Numbered from the stretch's first letter, positions 17,253 to 25,559 are shown. The stretch: 64,000 bases of DNA from Streptomyces olivochromogenes (GCF_001514115.1 NZ_KQ948459.1:186001-250000); one strand, 5' to 3'. The notes: generated by a model not told the origin, from the sequence alone. Translations and numbers: made by a program.

Positions 17253-17807
17253 ATGGACACCGCCGCCGCCACCGGACTGACCTTCCGCGATGCCACCGAC
17301 GCCGATGTGGACGCCCTCGTCGCACTGATCGAGTCGGCCTACCGCGGGGACTCCAGCCGGACCGGCTGGACCACGGAGGCGGACATCCTCGAAGGCCAGC
17401 GGACCGACCCGGAGGGCGTGCTCGCCGTCATCAAGTCGCCGAACAGCCGCCTGCTGACCGTGGAGCGGGACGGCGGCGTCGTCGCCTGCTGCCAGCTCGA
17501 ACACCGCGGCGACCACGCCTACTTCGGCATGTTCGCGGTCAGCCCCGCACTCCAGGGCGGCGGACTCGGCAAGGTGATCATCGCCGAGGCGGAGCGGCAC
17601 GCCCACGAGACCTGGGGTGTCGCGGAGATGCACATGACCGTGATCTCCGCACGCGAGGACCTCATCGCCTGGTACGAGCGGCGCGGCTACCGCCGTACGG
17701 GAAAGATGACCCCCTTCCCGTACGGCGACGAGCGCTTCGGCATTCCGCAGCGCGACGACCTGCAGTTCGAGCTGCTGGTCAAGCCCCTGGCGCAGCCGGC
17801 TGAGTGA
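17253..17807 (+). CDS. GNAT-family N-acetyltransferase
   Basis: A 184-residue acetyl-CoA-dependent acyltransferase. The acetyl-CoA loop is seen in MFAVSPALQGGGLGKVIIAEAE, preceded by the strand VACCQLEHRGDHAYFG, and followed by the C-terminal LIAWYERRGYRRTGKM typical of GNATs. The ATG is followed by an Ala-rich start and has a GGAGAACC-like ribosome site. The acceptor substrate is unknown. It is convergent with the GDPD gene, only 3 bp apart. Confidence 0.88.
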   Translation: MDTAAATGLTFRDATDADVDALVALIESAYRGDSSRTGWTTEADILEGQRTDPEGVLAVIKSPNSRLLTVERDGGVVACCQLEHRGDHAYFGMFAVSPALQGGGLGKVIIAEAERHAHETWGVAEMHMTVISAREDLIAWYERRGYRRTGKMTPFPYGDERFGIPQRDDLQFELLVKPLAQPAE

Positions 17808-17810
17808 TCC

Positions 17811-18494
17811 TCAGGCCGTGAAGCGGCCGGTGCGTTTGATCTGGGGGTAGTCGGTGGTCGCGCCGTCCAGCTCCAGAGCGCGCACCAGCCGCAGGTGGTC
17901 CTGGGTGTTCACCACCCAGCCGATGATCCGCAGATCAGCCTTGCGGGCGTGCTCGACGACCTCCAGGGTCAGCCGGCGGATATTGAGGCAGACGGTGGCA
18001 GCGCCGGCCTCCACGGCGCGGTCCACGACATCGACGTCGTAGCGGCTCGCGATGAGCGCCGTGCGGACGCCCGGCACGAGCCGGGTGATCTCGGCGATCG
18101 CCTCGTCGTGGAACGACGACACCTCCACCCGCCCCACCAGATCGCGCCGGAGCATCACCTCGGCGAGCGCCCGCGCCGCCGCCGTGTCCTTGATCTCGGC
18201 CTGCAGCGGCGCTCTGACGGCGTCCAGGACCTCTTCGAAGACGGGCACGCGCTCACCGTGCCCGGCGTCCAGGGCGCGCAGCTCGGCGAGGGTCTTCTCG
18301 GCGATCGGCCCCGAGCCGTCGGTCGTACGGTCCACGTCCGCGTCGTGCATGACGACGAGCGCGCCGTCCTTGCTCAGATGCAGATCGAGTTCGATCAGGT
18401 CGAGGCCCGCGTGCTGGGCGGCGATGAAGGAACGGAGGGTGTTCTCGGGTTCGACACCCATCACTCCGCGATGACCGATGGTGAGGAAGTTCAA
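17811..18494 (-). CDS. Glycerophosphodiester phosphodiesterase family protein
   Basis: A 227-residue GDPD-fold enzyme that hydrolyses glycerophosphodiesters to an alcohol and glycerol 3-phosphate. The motifs TIGHRG (His8), IELDLHLSKDGALVVMHD (Glu36, Asp38, His50) and LQAEIKD fit the family. There is no signal peptide, so it is cytoplasmic. I chose a TTG start giving MNFLTIGHRG, because the coding similarity begins exactly there; upstream starts add a basic unrelated stretch. The ribosome site is weak. Confidence 0.85.
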   Translation of the reverse strand: MNFLTIGHRGVMGVEPENTLRSFIAAQHAGLDLIELDLHLSKDGALVVMHDADVDRTTDGSGPIAEKTLAELRALDAGHGERVPVFEEVLDAVRAPLQAEIKDTAAARALAEVMLRRDLVGRVEVSSFHDEAIAEITRLVPGVRTALIASRYDVDVVDRAVEAGAATVCLNIRRLTLEVVEHARKADLRIIGWVVNTQDHLRLVRALELDGATTDYPQIKRTGRFTA

Positions 18495-18920
18495 GATTCG
18501 ACTCGCTTCCGTCGACGGCGGCTCGGCTCGCGCGTGGTCTCGGCGGCACCCACGCGGCAAGGCCGCAGCCTAATCGTCCCGCAGCGCGATGTACCCGCTC
18601 GTACGCCAGGCAGGGCGTGTCTGCCGCAAGGGGAGAGCGGGCCGTTGGCGCCGGGGCACGTCACCCGGGCGTGGGCGAGTCTTCCGGCGGTTGACCCCGA
18701 GCGCCCCGGAGCCGTTGCTCGTGCCACTTCGCGGCGCTTCCCACGGATGTCCGTGTGCCCGGCGCCGTAGAGGGGAAGTAGTCGCCTTCACGGTTTCCGG
18801 CAGGAAAAAGAGCGGTGAAGAAGGGGTGGTGCAGGATAATCTATCGAGTCTCCCCTTGCGGGAAGGAACCTCGTTTACATACGGTGTGCATACGCGAGGT
18901 TCTCCCGTGGAGGGTGAGAG
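18495..18920. other. Long intergenic region upstream of the DUF6421 operon
   Basis: About 425 bp with no convincing gene. The distal part is GC-rich; the last 100 bp is relatively AT-rich and holds the likely promoter of the DUF6421 operon and the inverted repeat listed separately. A small minus-strand reading of about 70 codons ends here, but has no ribosome site and no recognisable domain. Confidence 0.5.
18866..18902. promoter_or_regulatory. Inverted repeat in the DUF6421 leader
   Basis: GAACCTCG and CGAGGTTC are perfect 8-bp arms, 21 bases apart, ending 18 bp before the DUF6421 start. The space between them is AT-rich (TTTACATACGGTGTGCATA). It could be a paired operator or an RNA hairpin in the 5' leader near the ribosome site. 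Confidence 0.5.
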
Positions 18921-20318
18921 ATGACGGAAATTCTTGTGTCAGTGGGTCTGGAGGAGCGGGTTCCTCCCGTGGGCAGGGTGGTGGAGCACCCGGCTTGGCC
19001 TGTGCTCAAGGATGCCGTGGAGGAGATCCGACCCTGGCAGTCCAAGGACGGGTCGATCGACTTCGAGGCCGAGGGCGCCCCGGACACGGCCGATGCCGAG
19101 CTGGCCGTACGCCGTGCGATAGACGCCATCGAGCAGCTCGCCCCGCTGCTGCCGCACGACGCCGAGTACCACGAGGCGCTCGTGAAGGACCTGCGCCGCT
19201 GGGCCGACGGTGGCTTCCAGGTGCCCGACTTCCTGGACTCCCTGCTGGCCTTCCAGCCCGCCGCGCACCGCGAGGACGGCCTCCAGCACCTGGTCGTCTT
19301 CCCGATGTACACGCAGAACGGCAACCCGGACCGCAACTTCGAGGCGGTCGTGCTGCGCATGGTCTGGCCGGAGTGGCTGGCGGAGCTGGAGCGCACCCGC
19401 TACGACAACCCGCTGTTCTGCGGCATCACCTTCGAGGACTTCACGGCGGGCTACGACACCAACTCGGCCGTCCTCTTCCCGGAGACGATCGCCGTGCGCG
19501 AGGCGCCGGAACGTTTCTCCTGGGGTGGCATCTTCTGCGACCGCGAGGCCGCCCGCTTCCGCGCCGTCACCGACGCCGCCGTGGACGTCCTGGGCCTTCA
19601 GCTGCCCGAGGACATCGCCGCGATGGTCCACGACCAGCAGCGCTGCGAGCAGGCCTTCGTGCTGTGGGACATGGTCCACGACCGCACCCACAGCCACGGC
19701 GACCTGCCGTTCGACCCGTTCATGATCAAGCAGCGTCAGCCGTTCTGGATGTACGGCCTCGAGGAGCTGCGCTGCGACCTCACCGCCTTCAAGGAGGCCG
19801 TGAAGCTGGAGGCCGAGGGTCACCAGCACGGCCGTGACGTGCAGTACGCGGTGCTCTTCGACCGGATGTTCCGCTTCCCCGTCACCGGCGACCGCGTCCG
19901 CAACTACGACGGTCTCGGCGGCCAGCTCCTCTTCGCCTACCTGCACCAGCACGACGTCGTCCGCTGGACCGACAACAAGCTGCACATCGACTGGCAGCGC
20001 GCCCCGCAGGTGACCAACCAGCTGTGCGCCGAGATCGAGGACCTCTACCGGGCCGGCATCGACCGCCCCAAGCTCGTCCACTGGTTCAAGGCGTACGAGC
20101 TCGTCTCCACCTACCTCGCCCCGCACCCCGGCTCCCGCTGGGCCAAGGGCCCGGACGCCCTCGATCTGACCCAGCCGCCCCGTAAGCTCGTCGACGACGT
20201 GCTTCCGGACGAGTTTCCGCTGAGCATGTTCTATGAGGCGCTCTCCAAGAAACTGAAGAACGTGATCGCCTCCACCAAGGGCATCACCGCGACGAGCGCC
20301 GAGCGGGCCGCCGCGTGA
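18921..20318 (+). CDS. DUF6421 family protein
   Basis: A 465-residue soluble protein. I recognise it as DUF6421, a streptomycete family of unknown function. A conserved-looking core is WDMVHDRTHSHGDLPFDP, where His and Asp could bind a metal, followed by KQRQPFWMYGLEELRCDL. No signal peptide or membrane segment is seen. The ATG follows GGAGGG. It is first in an operon with an SDR (36 bp later) and a threonine-aldolase-like enzyme that overlaps the SDR stop. The context suggests an unknown amino- or hydroxy-acid pathway. Metal binding is my inference. Confidence 0.72.
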   Translation: MTEILVSVGLEERVPPVGRVVEHPAWPVLKDAVEEIRPWQSKDGSIDFEAEGAPDTADAELAVRRAIDAIEQLAPLLPHDAEYHEALVKDLRRWADGGFQVPDFLDSLLAFQPAAHREDGLQHLVVFPMYTQNGNPDRNFEAVVLRMVWPEWLAELERTRYDNPLFCGITFEDFTAGYDTNSAVLFPETIAVREAPERFSWGGIFCDREAARFRAVTDAAVDVLGLQLPEDIAAMVHDQQRCEQAFVLWDMVHDRTHSHGDLPFDPFMIKQRQPFWMYGLEELRCDLTAFKEAVKLEAEGHQHGRDVQYAVLFDRMFRFPVTGDRVRNYDGLGGQLLFAYLHQHDVVRWTDNKLHIDWQRAPQVTNQLCAEIEDLYRAGIDRPKLVHWFKAYELVSTYLAPHPGSRWAKGPDALDLTQPPRKLVDDVLPDEFPLSMFYEALSKKLKNVIASTKGITATSAERAAA

Positions 20319-20353
20319 GCGCTCGTACCGGGGATGTTCAGGAGGCGAAGGCG

Positions 20354-21112
20354 ATGGCACACGGAAACGGCAACGGACCCCTCAGCGGCGCGGTGATCGC
20401 GGTCGCCGGAGCGGGCGGACCCGCCGGGCGCGCGACCCTGGCCCGGCTCGCCGACGCGGGCGCGACCGTCATCGGATCGGACAACGATCCCGAGCGGCTC
20501 GCGGAGGCCGTGGACGCGGCCCGCTACGGGCACGGCGGCGCCACCGTCGTGGGCGACACGGTCGACCTGCTCGATCTCGAGTCGACCCGCGACTGGGCCA
20601 TCCGCGTCGAGAAGGACTTCGGCCACGTCGACGGCCTGGTCCATCTGGTCGGCGGCTGGCGGGGCAGCGAGACCTTCACCAGGACGAGCCTCGACGACTG
20701 GGACTTCCTGGAGCTGCTGCTCATTCGCACGGTGCAGAACACGTCCCTCGCGTTCCACGAGGCGTTGCAGCGCAGCGACCGTGGCCGCTACCTCCTGATC
20801 AGCGCGGCCGGCGCGAGCAAGCCCACCGCGGGCAACGCCGCCTACTCCGCCGCCAAGGCCGCCGCCGAGGCGTGGACGCTGGCCATGGCCGACTACTTCC
20901 GCAAGGCCGGGGGCGAGCAGGGTCCGACTTCCGCGGCTGCCATCCTGGTGGTCAAGGCACTGGTGCACGACGCGATGCGCGCCGAGCGCCCGAACGCGAA
21001 GTTCGCGGGCTTCACGGACGTCGAGGATCTGGCCGAGGCCATCGCCGACGTCTGGTCGCGGCCCGCCGGTGAAGTGAACGGAAACCGTCTGTGGCTGACC
21101 GAGAAGCCGTGA
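20354..21112 (+). CDS. SDR-family oxidoreductase
   Basis: A 252-residue short-chain dehydrogenase. The Rossmann glycine motif is AVAGAGGPAGRA (residues about 17-27), and the catalytic set is Ser150, Tyr164 and Lys168 in NAAYSAAKAA. The chosen ATG follows GGAGG by eight bases; an upstream GTG overlapping the DUF6421 stop is possible. It is the second gene of the DUF6421 operon and overlaps the next gene by GTGA, so levels of the two enzymes are probably coupled. Substrate unknown. Confidence 0.87.
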   Translation: MAHGNGNGPLSGAVIAVAGAGGPAGRATLARLADAGATVIGSDNDPERLAEAVDAARYGHGGATVVGDTVDLLDLESTRDWAIRVEKDFGHVDGLVHLVGGWRGSETFTRTSLDDWDFLELLLIRTVQNTSLAFHEALQRSDRGRYLLISAAGASKPTAGNAAYSAAKAAAEAWTLAMADYFRKAGGEQGPTSAAAILVVKALVHDAMRAERPNAKFAGFTDVEDLAEAIADVWSRPAGEVNGNRLWLTEKP

Positions 21113-22182
21113 ACCCTCCGAAGACCGACGCCCGGCGTCACCACGACCCGGCCGTCCGCGGCTTCGCCAGCGACAACTACGCGGGGGCCCACCCCGAGGT
21201 GCTCGCCGCCGTGGCCCTGGCCAACGGCGGGCACCAGGTCGCGTACGGCGAGGACGACTACACGGCGAACCTCCAGCAGATCATCCGCAGCCACTTCGGC
21301 GCCACCGCCGAGGCCTTCCCGGTCTTCAACGGGACCGGCGCGAACGTGGTCGCGCTCCAGGCGGTCACCGACCGCTGGGGTGCGGTGATCTGCGCGGAGA
21401 GCGCGCACATCAACGTCGACGAGGGCGGCGCCCCCGAGCGCATGGGCGGCCTCAAGCTGCTCACCGTGCCGACGCCCGACGGCAAGCTCACCCCCGAGCT
21501 GATCGACCGTCAGGCCTTCGGCTGGGACGACGAGCACCGTGCGATGCCGCAGGTCGTCTCGATCACCCAGAGCACCGAACTGGGCACCCTCTACACGCCC
21601 GACGAGATCCGCGCGATCTGCGACCATGCCCACGCGCACGGCATGAAGGTGCACCTGGACGGGTCCCGGATAGCCAACGCGGCCGCCTCCCTGGACGTCC
21701 CCATGCGGACGTTCACCAACGCGGTCGGTGTCGACCTCCTGAGCCTCGGCGGGACGAAGAACGGCGCGCTGTACGGCGAGGCCGTCGTCGTCCTCAACCA
21801 GGACGCGGTCAGTCACATGAAGCACCTGCGCAAGCTGTCCATGCAGCTCGCCTCCAAGATGCGCTTCGTCTCCGTGCAGTTGGAGGCACTGCTCGCCAAG
21901 GACCTGTGGCTGCGCAACGCCCGCCACTCCAACCAGATGGCCCAGCGGCTGGCCGAGGGCGTGCGCGCGGTGCACGGCGTGGAGATCCTCCACCCGGTCC
22001 AGGCCAACGCCGTCTTCGCGCGTCTTCCGCACGACGTGAGCGAGCGGCTCCAGAAGCGCTACCGCTTCTACTTCTGGGACGAGGCGGCGGGCGACGTCCG
22101 CTGGATGTGCTCCTTCGACACGACCGAGGACGACGTCGACGGGTTCGTGGCGGCGCTCAAGGAGGAGATGGCTCACGCGTAG
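21109..22182 (+). CDS. Threonine aldolase family PLP enzyme (beta-eliminating lyase fold)
   Basis: A 357-residue fold-type I PLP enzyme. The PLP lysine is Lys217 in LLSLGGTKNGALYG, with HLDGSRIANA upstream as in low-specificity L-threonine aldolases and AHINVDEGGAPE near residue 100. It would cleave a beta-hydroxy amino acid to glycine and an aldehyde. The GTG start overlaps the SDR stop as GTGA. Third gene of the operon; an aldolase next to a dehydrogenase would suit turnover of a hydroxy-amino acid, but this is inference. Confidence 0.87.
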   Translation: MNPPKTDARRHHDPAVRGFASDNYAGAHPEVLAAVALANGGHQVAYGEDDYTANLQQIIRSHFGATAEAFPVFNGTGANVVALQAVTDRWGAVICAESAHINVDEGGAPERMGGLKLLTVPTPDGKLTPELIDRQAFGWDDEHRAMPQVVSITQSTELGTLYTPDEIRAICDHAHAHGMKVHLDGSRIANAAASLDVPMRTFTNAVGVDLLSLGGTKNGALYGEAVVVLNQDAVSHMKHLRKLSMQLASKMRFVSVQLEALLAKDLWLRNARHSNQMAQRLAEGVRAVHGVEILHPVQANAVFARLPHDVSERLQKRYRFYFWDEAAGDVRWMCSFDTTEDDVDGFVAALKEEMAHA

Positions 22183-22228
22183 CCCGAGCGCCATCGTGTG
22201 CATAGGTATGCGGTCACCTGAAAAGTCA

Positions 22229-22258
22229 TTGACTCTCGGGTGATCGCATTCCTATGCT
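22229..22258 (+). promoter_or_regulatory. Promoter of a leaderless transglutaminase-like gene
   Basis: A -35 TTGACT, an 18-bp spacer and a -10 TATGCT are followed by only eight bases before the ATG. Transcription should therefore begin at or next to the start codon, in keeping with the absence of a ribosome site. Confidence 0.65.
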
Positions 22259-22266
22259 CTCCGGGC

Positions 22267-22839
22267 ATGGAGCTGATCCAGAACACCGCCGACCTGTCCG
22301 CCTACTTGGCCGCCGACGAGGTCATCGACCATCACCATCCGCTCGTACGGGGGACGGCCGCGCGGCTGGCCAAGGGGGCCGTCGACTCGTATGCCTATGC
22401 GCGGTCGGCCTTCGAATTCGTGCGCGACACCATTCCGCACTCGCAGGACTCCGGCGATCTTCGGGTCACCTGGCGTGCCTCGGACGTGCTGGAGCGGCGC
22501 ACCGGCATCTGCTACGCGAAGTCTCACGCCCTGGCCGCGCTGCTGCGGGCCGAGGACATCCCGACGGCGTTCTGCTACCAGAAGTTCGACGAGGTGCACG
22601 GGCTCGTCGCCGTACGGTTCAACGGCGCCTGGCACCGGCAGGACCCCCGAGGCAACACGCCGGGCGTGGACGCCCAGTTCTCCCTGGACGGCGAGCGGCT
22701 GGCCTTCACGCCCGACCCCGAGTTCGACGAGCTCGACTATCCGGTCCTGTACGCCGAACCTCATCCGGTCGTGCTGAGCGTCCTCAAGGCCGCCCCTGAC
22801 CGGCCGTACCTCTGGAAGACGCTTCCCGCCGCGCTCTGA
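22267..22839 (+). CDS. Transglutaminase-like domain protein
   Basis: A 190-residue soluble protein with the papain-like transglutaminase core. The triad is probably Cys82 (TGICYAKSHALAALLR), His111 (DEVHGLVAVRF) and Asp126 (WHRQDPRG). No export signal. Members act as proteases, amidases or cross-linking enzymes; the substrate here is unknown. I use the ATG of MELIQNTADL because a promoter leads straight into it. It is convergent with the acyltransferase gene, with a strong shared hairpin between. Confidence 0.83.
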   Translation: MELIQNTADLSAYLAADEVIDHHHPLVRGTAARLAKGAVDSYAYARSAFEFVRDTIPHSQDSGDLRVTWRASDVLERRTGICYAKSHALAALLRAEDIPTAFCYQKFDEVHGLVAVRFNGAWHRQDPRGNTPGVDAQFSLDGERLAFTPDPEFDELDYPVLYAEPHPVVLSVLKAAPDRPYLWKTLPAAL

Positions 22840-22930
22840 GGCCGATCACCCATCACCCGGACGCGGGCGAGGTGGTGTGGTGCGACGGGGCCGAACTCGC
22901 CGCACTCCTGGAGAAGTTCAGCCCCGGGAC

Positions 22931-22956
22931 GCGGCGTGGATCACCGTCCACGCCGC
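22931..22956. terminator. Bidirectional hairpin terminator
   Basis: GCGGCGTGGA and TCCACGCCGC are perfect 10-bp arms around a six-base loop, between the convergent transglutaminase-like and acyltransferase genes. There is little T-tract, as is usual in streptomycetes. Confidence 0.7.
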
Positions 22957-22967
22957 GGCGTGACGAT

Positions 22968-23696
22968 TCAGCGGGCCTCGGCCGCCTTCACCTCTTCGGG
23001 GGTCGGCGCCGTGCCGCCGAGGTGTGCGGGCATCCACCACGTGTCGTCCGGGCCCTTGGGGCGGACCGGATAGGCGCGCTGCGCGGCCTCCAGGAGCTCC
23101 TGGACACGCCCGCGCAGCCCCCGGGTGATGGCGCCCGCGTACTGGTCCTGCGGCGCCTCCACCGGTTCGCCGACCCGGATGGTGATCGGGGTGTGGCTGC
23201 GCTTGAAGTTGCGCGGGTGGCCCTTGGTCCACAGCCGCTGGGTGCCCCACAGGGCCATCGGGATCAGCGGCACGCCGGCCTCCTGGGCCATGCGCGCGGC
23301 ACCCGACTTGAAGCTCTTCAGGGTGAAGGACTGGGAGATGGTCGCTTCGGGAAAGACGCCGACGATCTCGCCGGACCGCAGTGAATCCAGCGCGTGCTGA
23401 TACGCCGTCTCGCCCTGCTTGCGGTCCACCGGGATGTGCTTCATGCCCCGCATCAGCGGACCGGAGATCTTGTGCCGGAAGACCGACTCCTTCGCCATGA
23501 AACGCACCAGGCGCTTCTGGGGCAGGGTGGCCAGACCGTCGAAGATGAAGTCCAGATAACTGATGTGGTTGCTGACCAGCACGGCGCCGCCCGAGCGCGG
23601 AATGTTCTCCGATCCCTTGCAGTCGATCTTGAGGTCCCAGGCCTTGAACAACACTTGGGCGAGACCGACGACGGGACGGTAGACAAGCTCTGCCAT
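22968..23696 (-). CDS. 1-acyl-sn-glycerol-3-phosphate acyltransferase family protein
   Basis: A 242-residue PlsC-type acyltransferase acting at the inner membrane face in phospholipid synthesis. The HX4D motif is in NHISYLD (His44, Asp49), the second block FPEATIS lies near residue 115, and the third block is VPLIPMALWGTQR. The start ATG gives MAELVYRPV. No neighbour suggests a special role; it could be one of several paralogues. Confidence 0.88.
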   Translation of the reverse strand: MAELVYRPVVGLAQVLFKAWDLKIDCKGSENIPRSGGAVLVSNHISYLDFIFDGLATLPQKRLVRFMAKESVFRHKISGPLMRGMKHIPVDRKQGETAYQHALDSLRSGEIVGVFPEATISQSFTLKSFKSGAARMAQEAGVPLIPMALWGTQRLWTKGHPRNFKRSHTPITIRVGEPVEAPQDQYAGAITRGLRGRVQELLEAAQRAYPVRPKGPDDTWWMPAHLGGTAPTPEEVKAAEAR

Positions 23697-23881
23697 GGAC
23701 GGGGTGGACCCTTTCTCTCTGCTCGGGAAGGGGTCTCCCGGCGGGAAAGTTACGCAGCCGTAGGTTTACGGCATTGCGCAGATCGTGCCCCAAGAACGGA
23801 CGAGTGGCCAGTCCCAGTGCCGCGATGCGGCGAGATCCTCGTCACGTGTCCCCTGATCGACCTCGCACTTCTAACTCACCG

Positions 23882-24298
23882 TCACTGGGCGCGTACGGTC
23901 AACCGACGTACGAGCAGGTACATCTCGCAGCCCAGGCAGTACCCGAACGCCGCGTTGAGGAACGCGGCCGCCAGCGCGCAGCCGGTCGCGGCGAACCCCA
24001 GCCAGTCGGGCCCCGCCGTGAAACCGATCAGACCCACGACGGCGAACACGAGCCCGACGGCCTGCGCGAACTGCGGCGGCTGCGGCGACTCGAACTGTGC
24101 GGGCGGCCCGAGTCGGGGGCGTACGACCTTCCGGAACAGCCAGCCGTAAGGAGAGCGCGCCACGCCGCCCGAGGCGCCCAGTGCGAACGCCAGTACCTGC
24201 CAGGCCAACAGCCAGGTGCTGCCGGTGATCAGAACGACCGCCAGTACGACGGTCGTCACGGCCGCACCGAACCGCGGCCCTCTTGCGTCAATGTCCAT
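23882..24298 (-). CDS. DUF4395 membrane protein
   Basis: A 138-residue protein with about four predicted membrane helices and Cys near the C-terminus (GYCLGCEMYLL), the typical DUF4395 ending. It diverges from a thioredoxin-like gene by 60 bp, and this pairing recurs in actinobacteria. The Cys pair may be a redox site linked to the thioredoxin; this is inference. Overlapping divergent promoters must share the 60-bp gap. Confidence 0.78.
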   Translation of the reverse strand: MDIDARGPRFGAAVTTVVLAVVLITGSTWLLAWQVLAFALGASGGVARSPYGWLFRKVVRPRLGPPAQFESPQPPQFAQAVGLVFAVVGLIGFTAGPDWLGFAATGCALAAAFLNAAFGYCLGCEMYLLVRRLTVRAQ

Positions 24299-24358
24299 GA
24301 ATCAAGCATTCCGTATGAACGGCGGTCCGTGGACCCGGGAATCTTTGCGGTCTCGTGA

Positions 24359-24787
24359 ATGCTTGTGCTGGAGATGACCGGACTTGTGGTGTGCGTGGTG
24401 GTGCTCGCGGCGGCGAGCGCGTTCGGAGTGCTGCAACGGCGGCGGAGCGGGAGGGTGAGAGTGCGCGGGCGTGACGGTGGAAAGCGGCTCGGCGCGGCGG
24501 AGTTGGGGGAGGGGCTCGGTGAACGGGCCACGCTCGTCCAGTTCTCCAGCGCTTTCTGCGCTCCCTGCCGGGCCACCCGGCGGGTGCTCGCCGAGGTGGC
24601 CGGAATGGTCCCGGGCGTGCACCACGTGGAGATCGACGCCGAGGACCGCCTCGAACTCGTCCGCGAACTCGAGATCCTCAAGACCCCGACCGTGCTCGTC
24701 CTCGACGCCGACGGACGGATCGTGCGGCGCGCGACCGGACAGCCGCGCAAGGCGGATGTGATCGCGGCGCTGGGAGAGGCCGTCTGA
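24359..24787 (+). CDS. Membrane-anchored thioredoxin-like protein
   Basis: A 142-residue protein with an N-terminal membrane anchor (residues about 8-27) and a thioredoxin domain. The active-site CAPC (Cys67, Cys70) lies in FSSAFCAPCRATRRVL, with the cis-Pro loop KTPTVLVLDADG. The short gap to the divergent DUF4395 gene and the missing ribosome site suggest a leaderless message. An alternative ATG is five codons downstream. Likely a thiol-disulfide exchange partner for DUF4395 or for envelope proteins. Confidence 0.85.
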   Translation: MLVLEMTGLVVCVVVLAAASAFGVLQRRRSGRVRVRGRDGGKRLGAAELGEGLGERATLVQFSSAFCAPCRATRRVLAEVAGMVPGVHHVEIDAEDRLELVRELEILKTPTVLVLDADGRIVRRATGQPRKADVIAALGEAV

Positions 24788-24868
24788 CTCGTGGCGATCA
24801 TGGTGAGGCATCTCGCAGATGACCGGACGTACTTGACTGCACGCACCACCTATCGTCAACCTGACCGT

Positions 24869-24949
24869 ATGCCCCCGGAACTCCTTCTCTTCGAGCGCGT
24901 CCACGTGGACCTGGCCCGCACCGCGAGTGCGCGCTGTCCGGTCTGTTGA
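24869..24949 (+). CDS. Cysteine leader peptide (HVDL-type uORF)
   Basis: A 26-residue peptide, MPPELLLFERVHVDLARTAS followed by ARCPVC and stop. It carries the RVHVDL-x-R-x-xSA-x-C pattern of actinobacterial putative leader peptides in front of sulfur and flavin genes, ending on two Cys codons with a stop. It lies 79 bp upstream of the flavin reductase, with a hairpin between. Known cysteine-responsive uORFs attenuate downstream expression by ribosome stalling on Cys codons; that role here is inferred. Confidence 0.72.
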   Translation: MPPELLLFERVHVDLARTASARCPVC

Positions 24950-24961
24950 GCACCTACGGAC

Positions 24962-25000
24962 CTTCCCCCACTCTCGGCTTCGCTCGAGCGGGGGGACCCC
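24962..25000 (+). repeat. Dispersed hairpin repeat, copy 2, in the flavin reductase leader
   Basis: A hairpin with CCCCC and GGGGG arms and inner CTC/GAG pairing. It matches the reverse complement of the 17049-17084 copy at nearly every base. It lies between the leader peptide stop and the flavin reductase start, where it could act as an attenuating hairpin. Confidence 0.7.
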
Positions 25001-25028
25001 ACGTCACCCCTCGCAGAAGGACGACTCC

Positions 25029-25559
25029 ATGACGGCCACGCCCGACCTGGACAGTTTTCGGCTCGCTTCTCCCGATGCGCAACTCGCCTCACCCGACCTC
25101 CTGCGCTCCGTCTTCCGGCAGCACGCGGCCGGTGTCGCCGTGATCACGGCGCAGGGCGGCTCGGGTCCGGTGGGCTTCACCGCCACCTCGCTCAGCTCGG
25201 TCTCCGCCGAACCCCCGATCGTCTCCTTCGGCATCGGTGTCGGCGCCTCCAGCTGGCCCACGATCTCCGAGTCCGACCACGTCGGCATCCACATACTCGG
25301 TGAGCACCAGCAGGAACTCGCCGCCACCTTCGCCCGCAGCGGCGCCGACCGCTTCGGCGCGCCCACCCGTTGGCGCAAGGGCCCGGAAGGTGTTCCCGTC
25401 CTCGACGGCGTACTGGCCTGGCTCGTCTGCCGGGTCGCGGCGCGGGTGCCGGCCGGGGACCATCGCATCGTGCTGGCCGAGGTCGTCCTCGGTGATCCGT
25501 CGGGCGTGGGCCGCCCGCTGCTGTACCACCAGGGCCGCTTCAACGGCCTGCGCGACTGA
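25029..25559 (+). CDS. Flavin reductase family protein
   Basis: A 176-residue FMN/FAD reductase-fold protein. The pattern LLRSVFRQHAAGVAVITAQG, GPVGFTATSLSSVSAEPPIVSF and the end GDHRIVLAEVVLG identify the family, which supplies reduced flavin to partner monooxygenases or binds flavin itself. The chosen ATG has GAAGGA upstream. Expression is probably linked to cysteine supply through the upstream leader peptide. Directly after its stop an imperfect hairpin (ACTCGCCGGT and ACTGGTGAGT) may end transcription. Confidence 0.87.
   Translation: MTATPDLDSFRLASPDAQLASPDLLRSVFRQHAAGVAVITAQGGSGPVGFTATSLSSVSAEPPIVSFGIGVGASSWPTISESDHVGIHILGEHQQELAATFARSGADRFGAPTRWRKGPEGVPVLDGVLAWLVCRVAARVPAGDHRIVLAEVVLGDPSGVGRPLLYHQGRFNGLRD

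Noticed and set aside
18570..18791. Small minus-strand frame upstream of the DUF6421 operon
   Set aside because: Arg/Pro-rich, no ribosome site, no recognisable motif.
22840..22930. Possible gene remnant after the transglutaminase-like gene
   Set aside because: The translation is short and has no start or family; only the terminator hairpin is supported.
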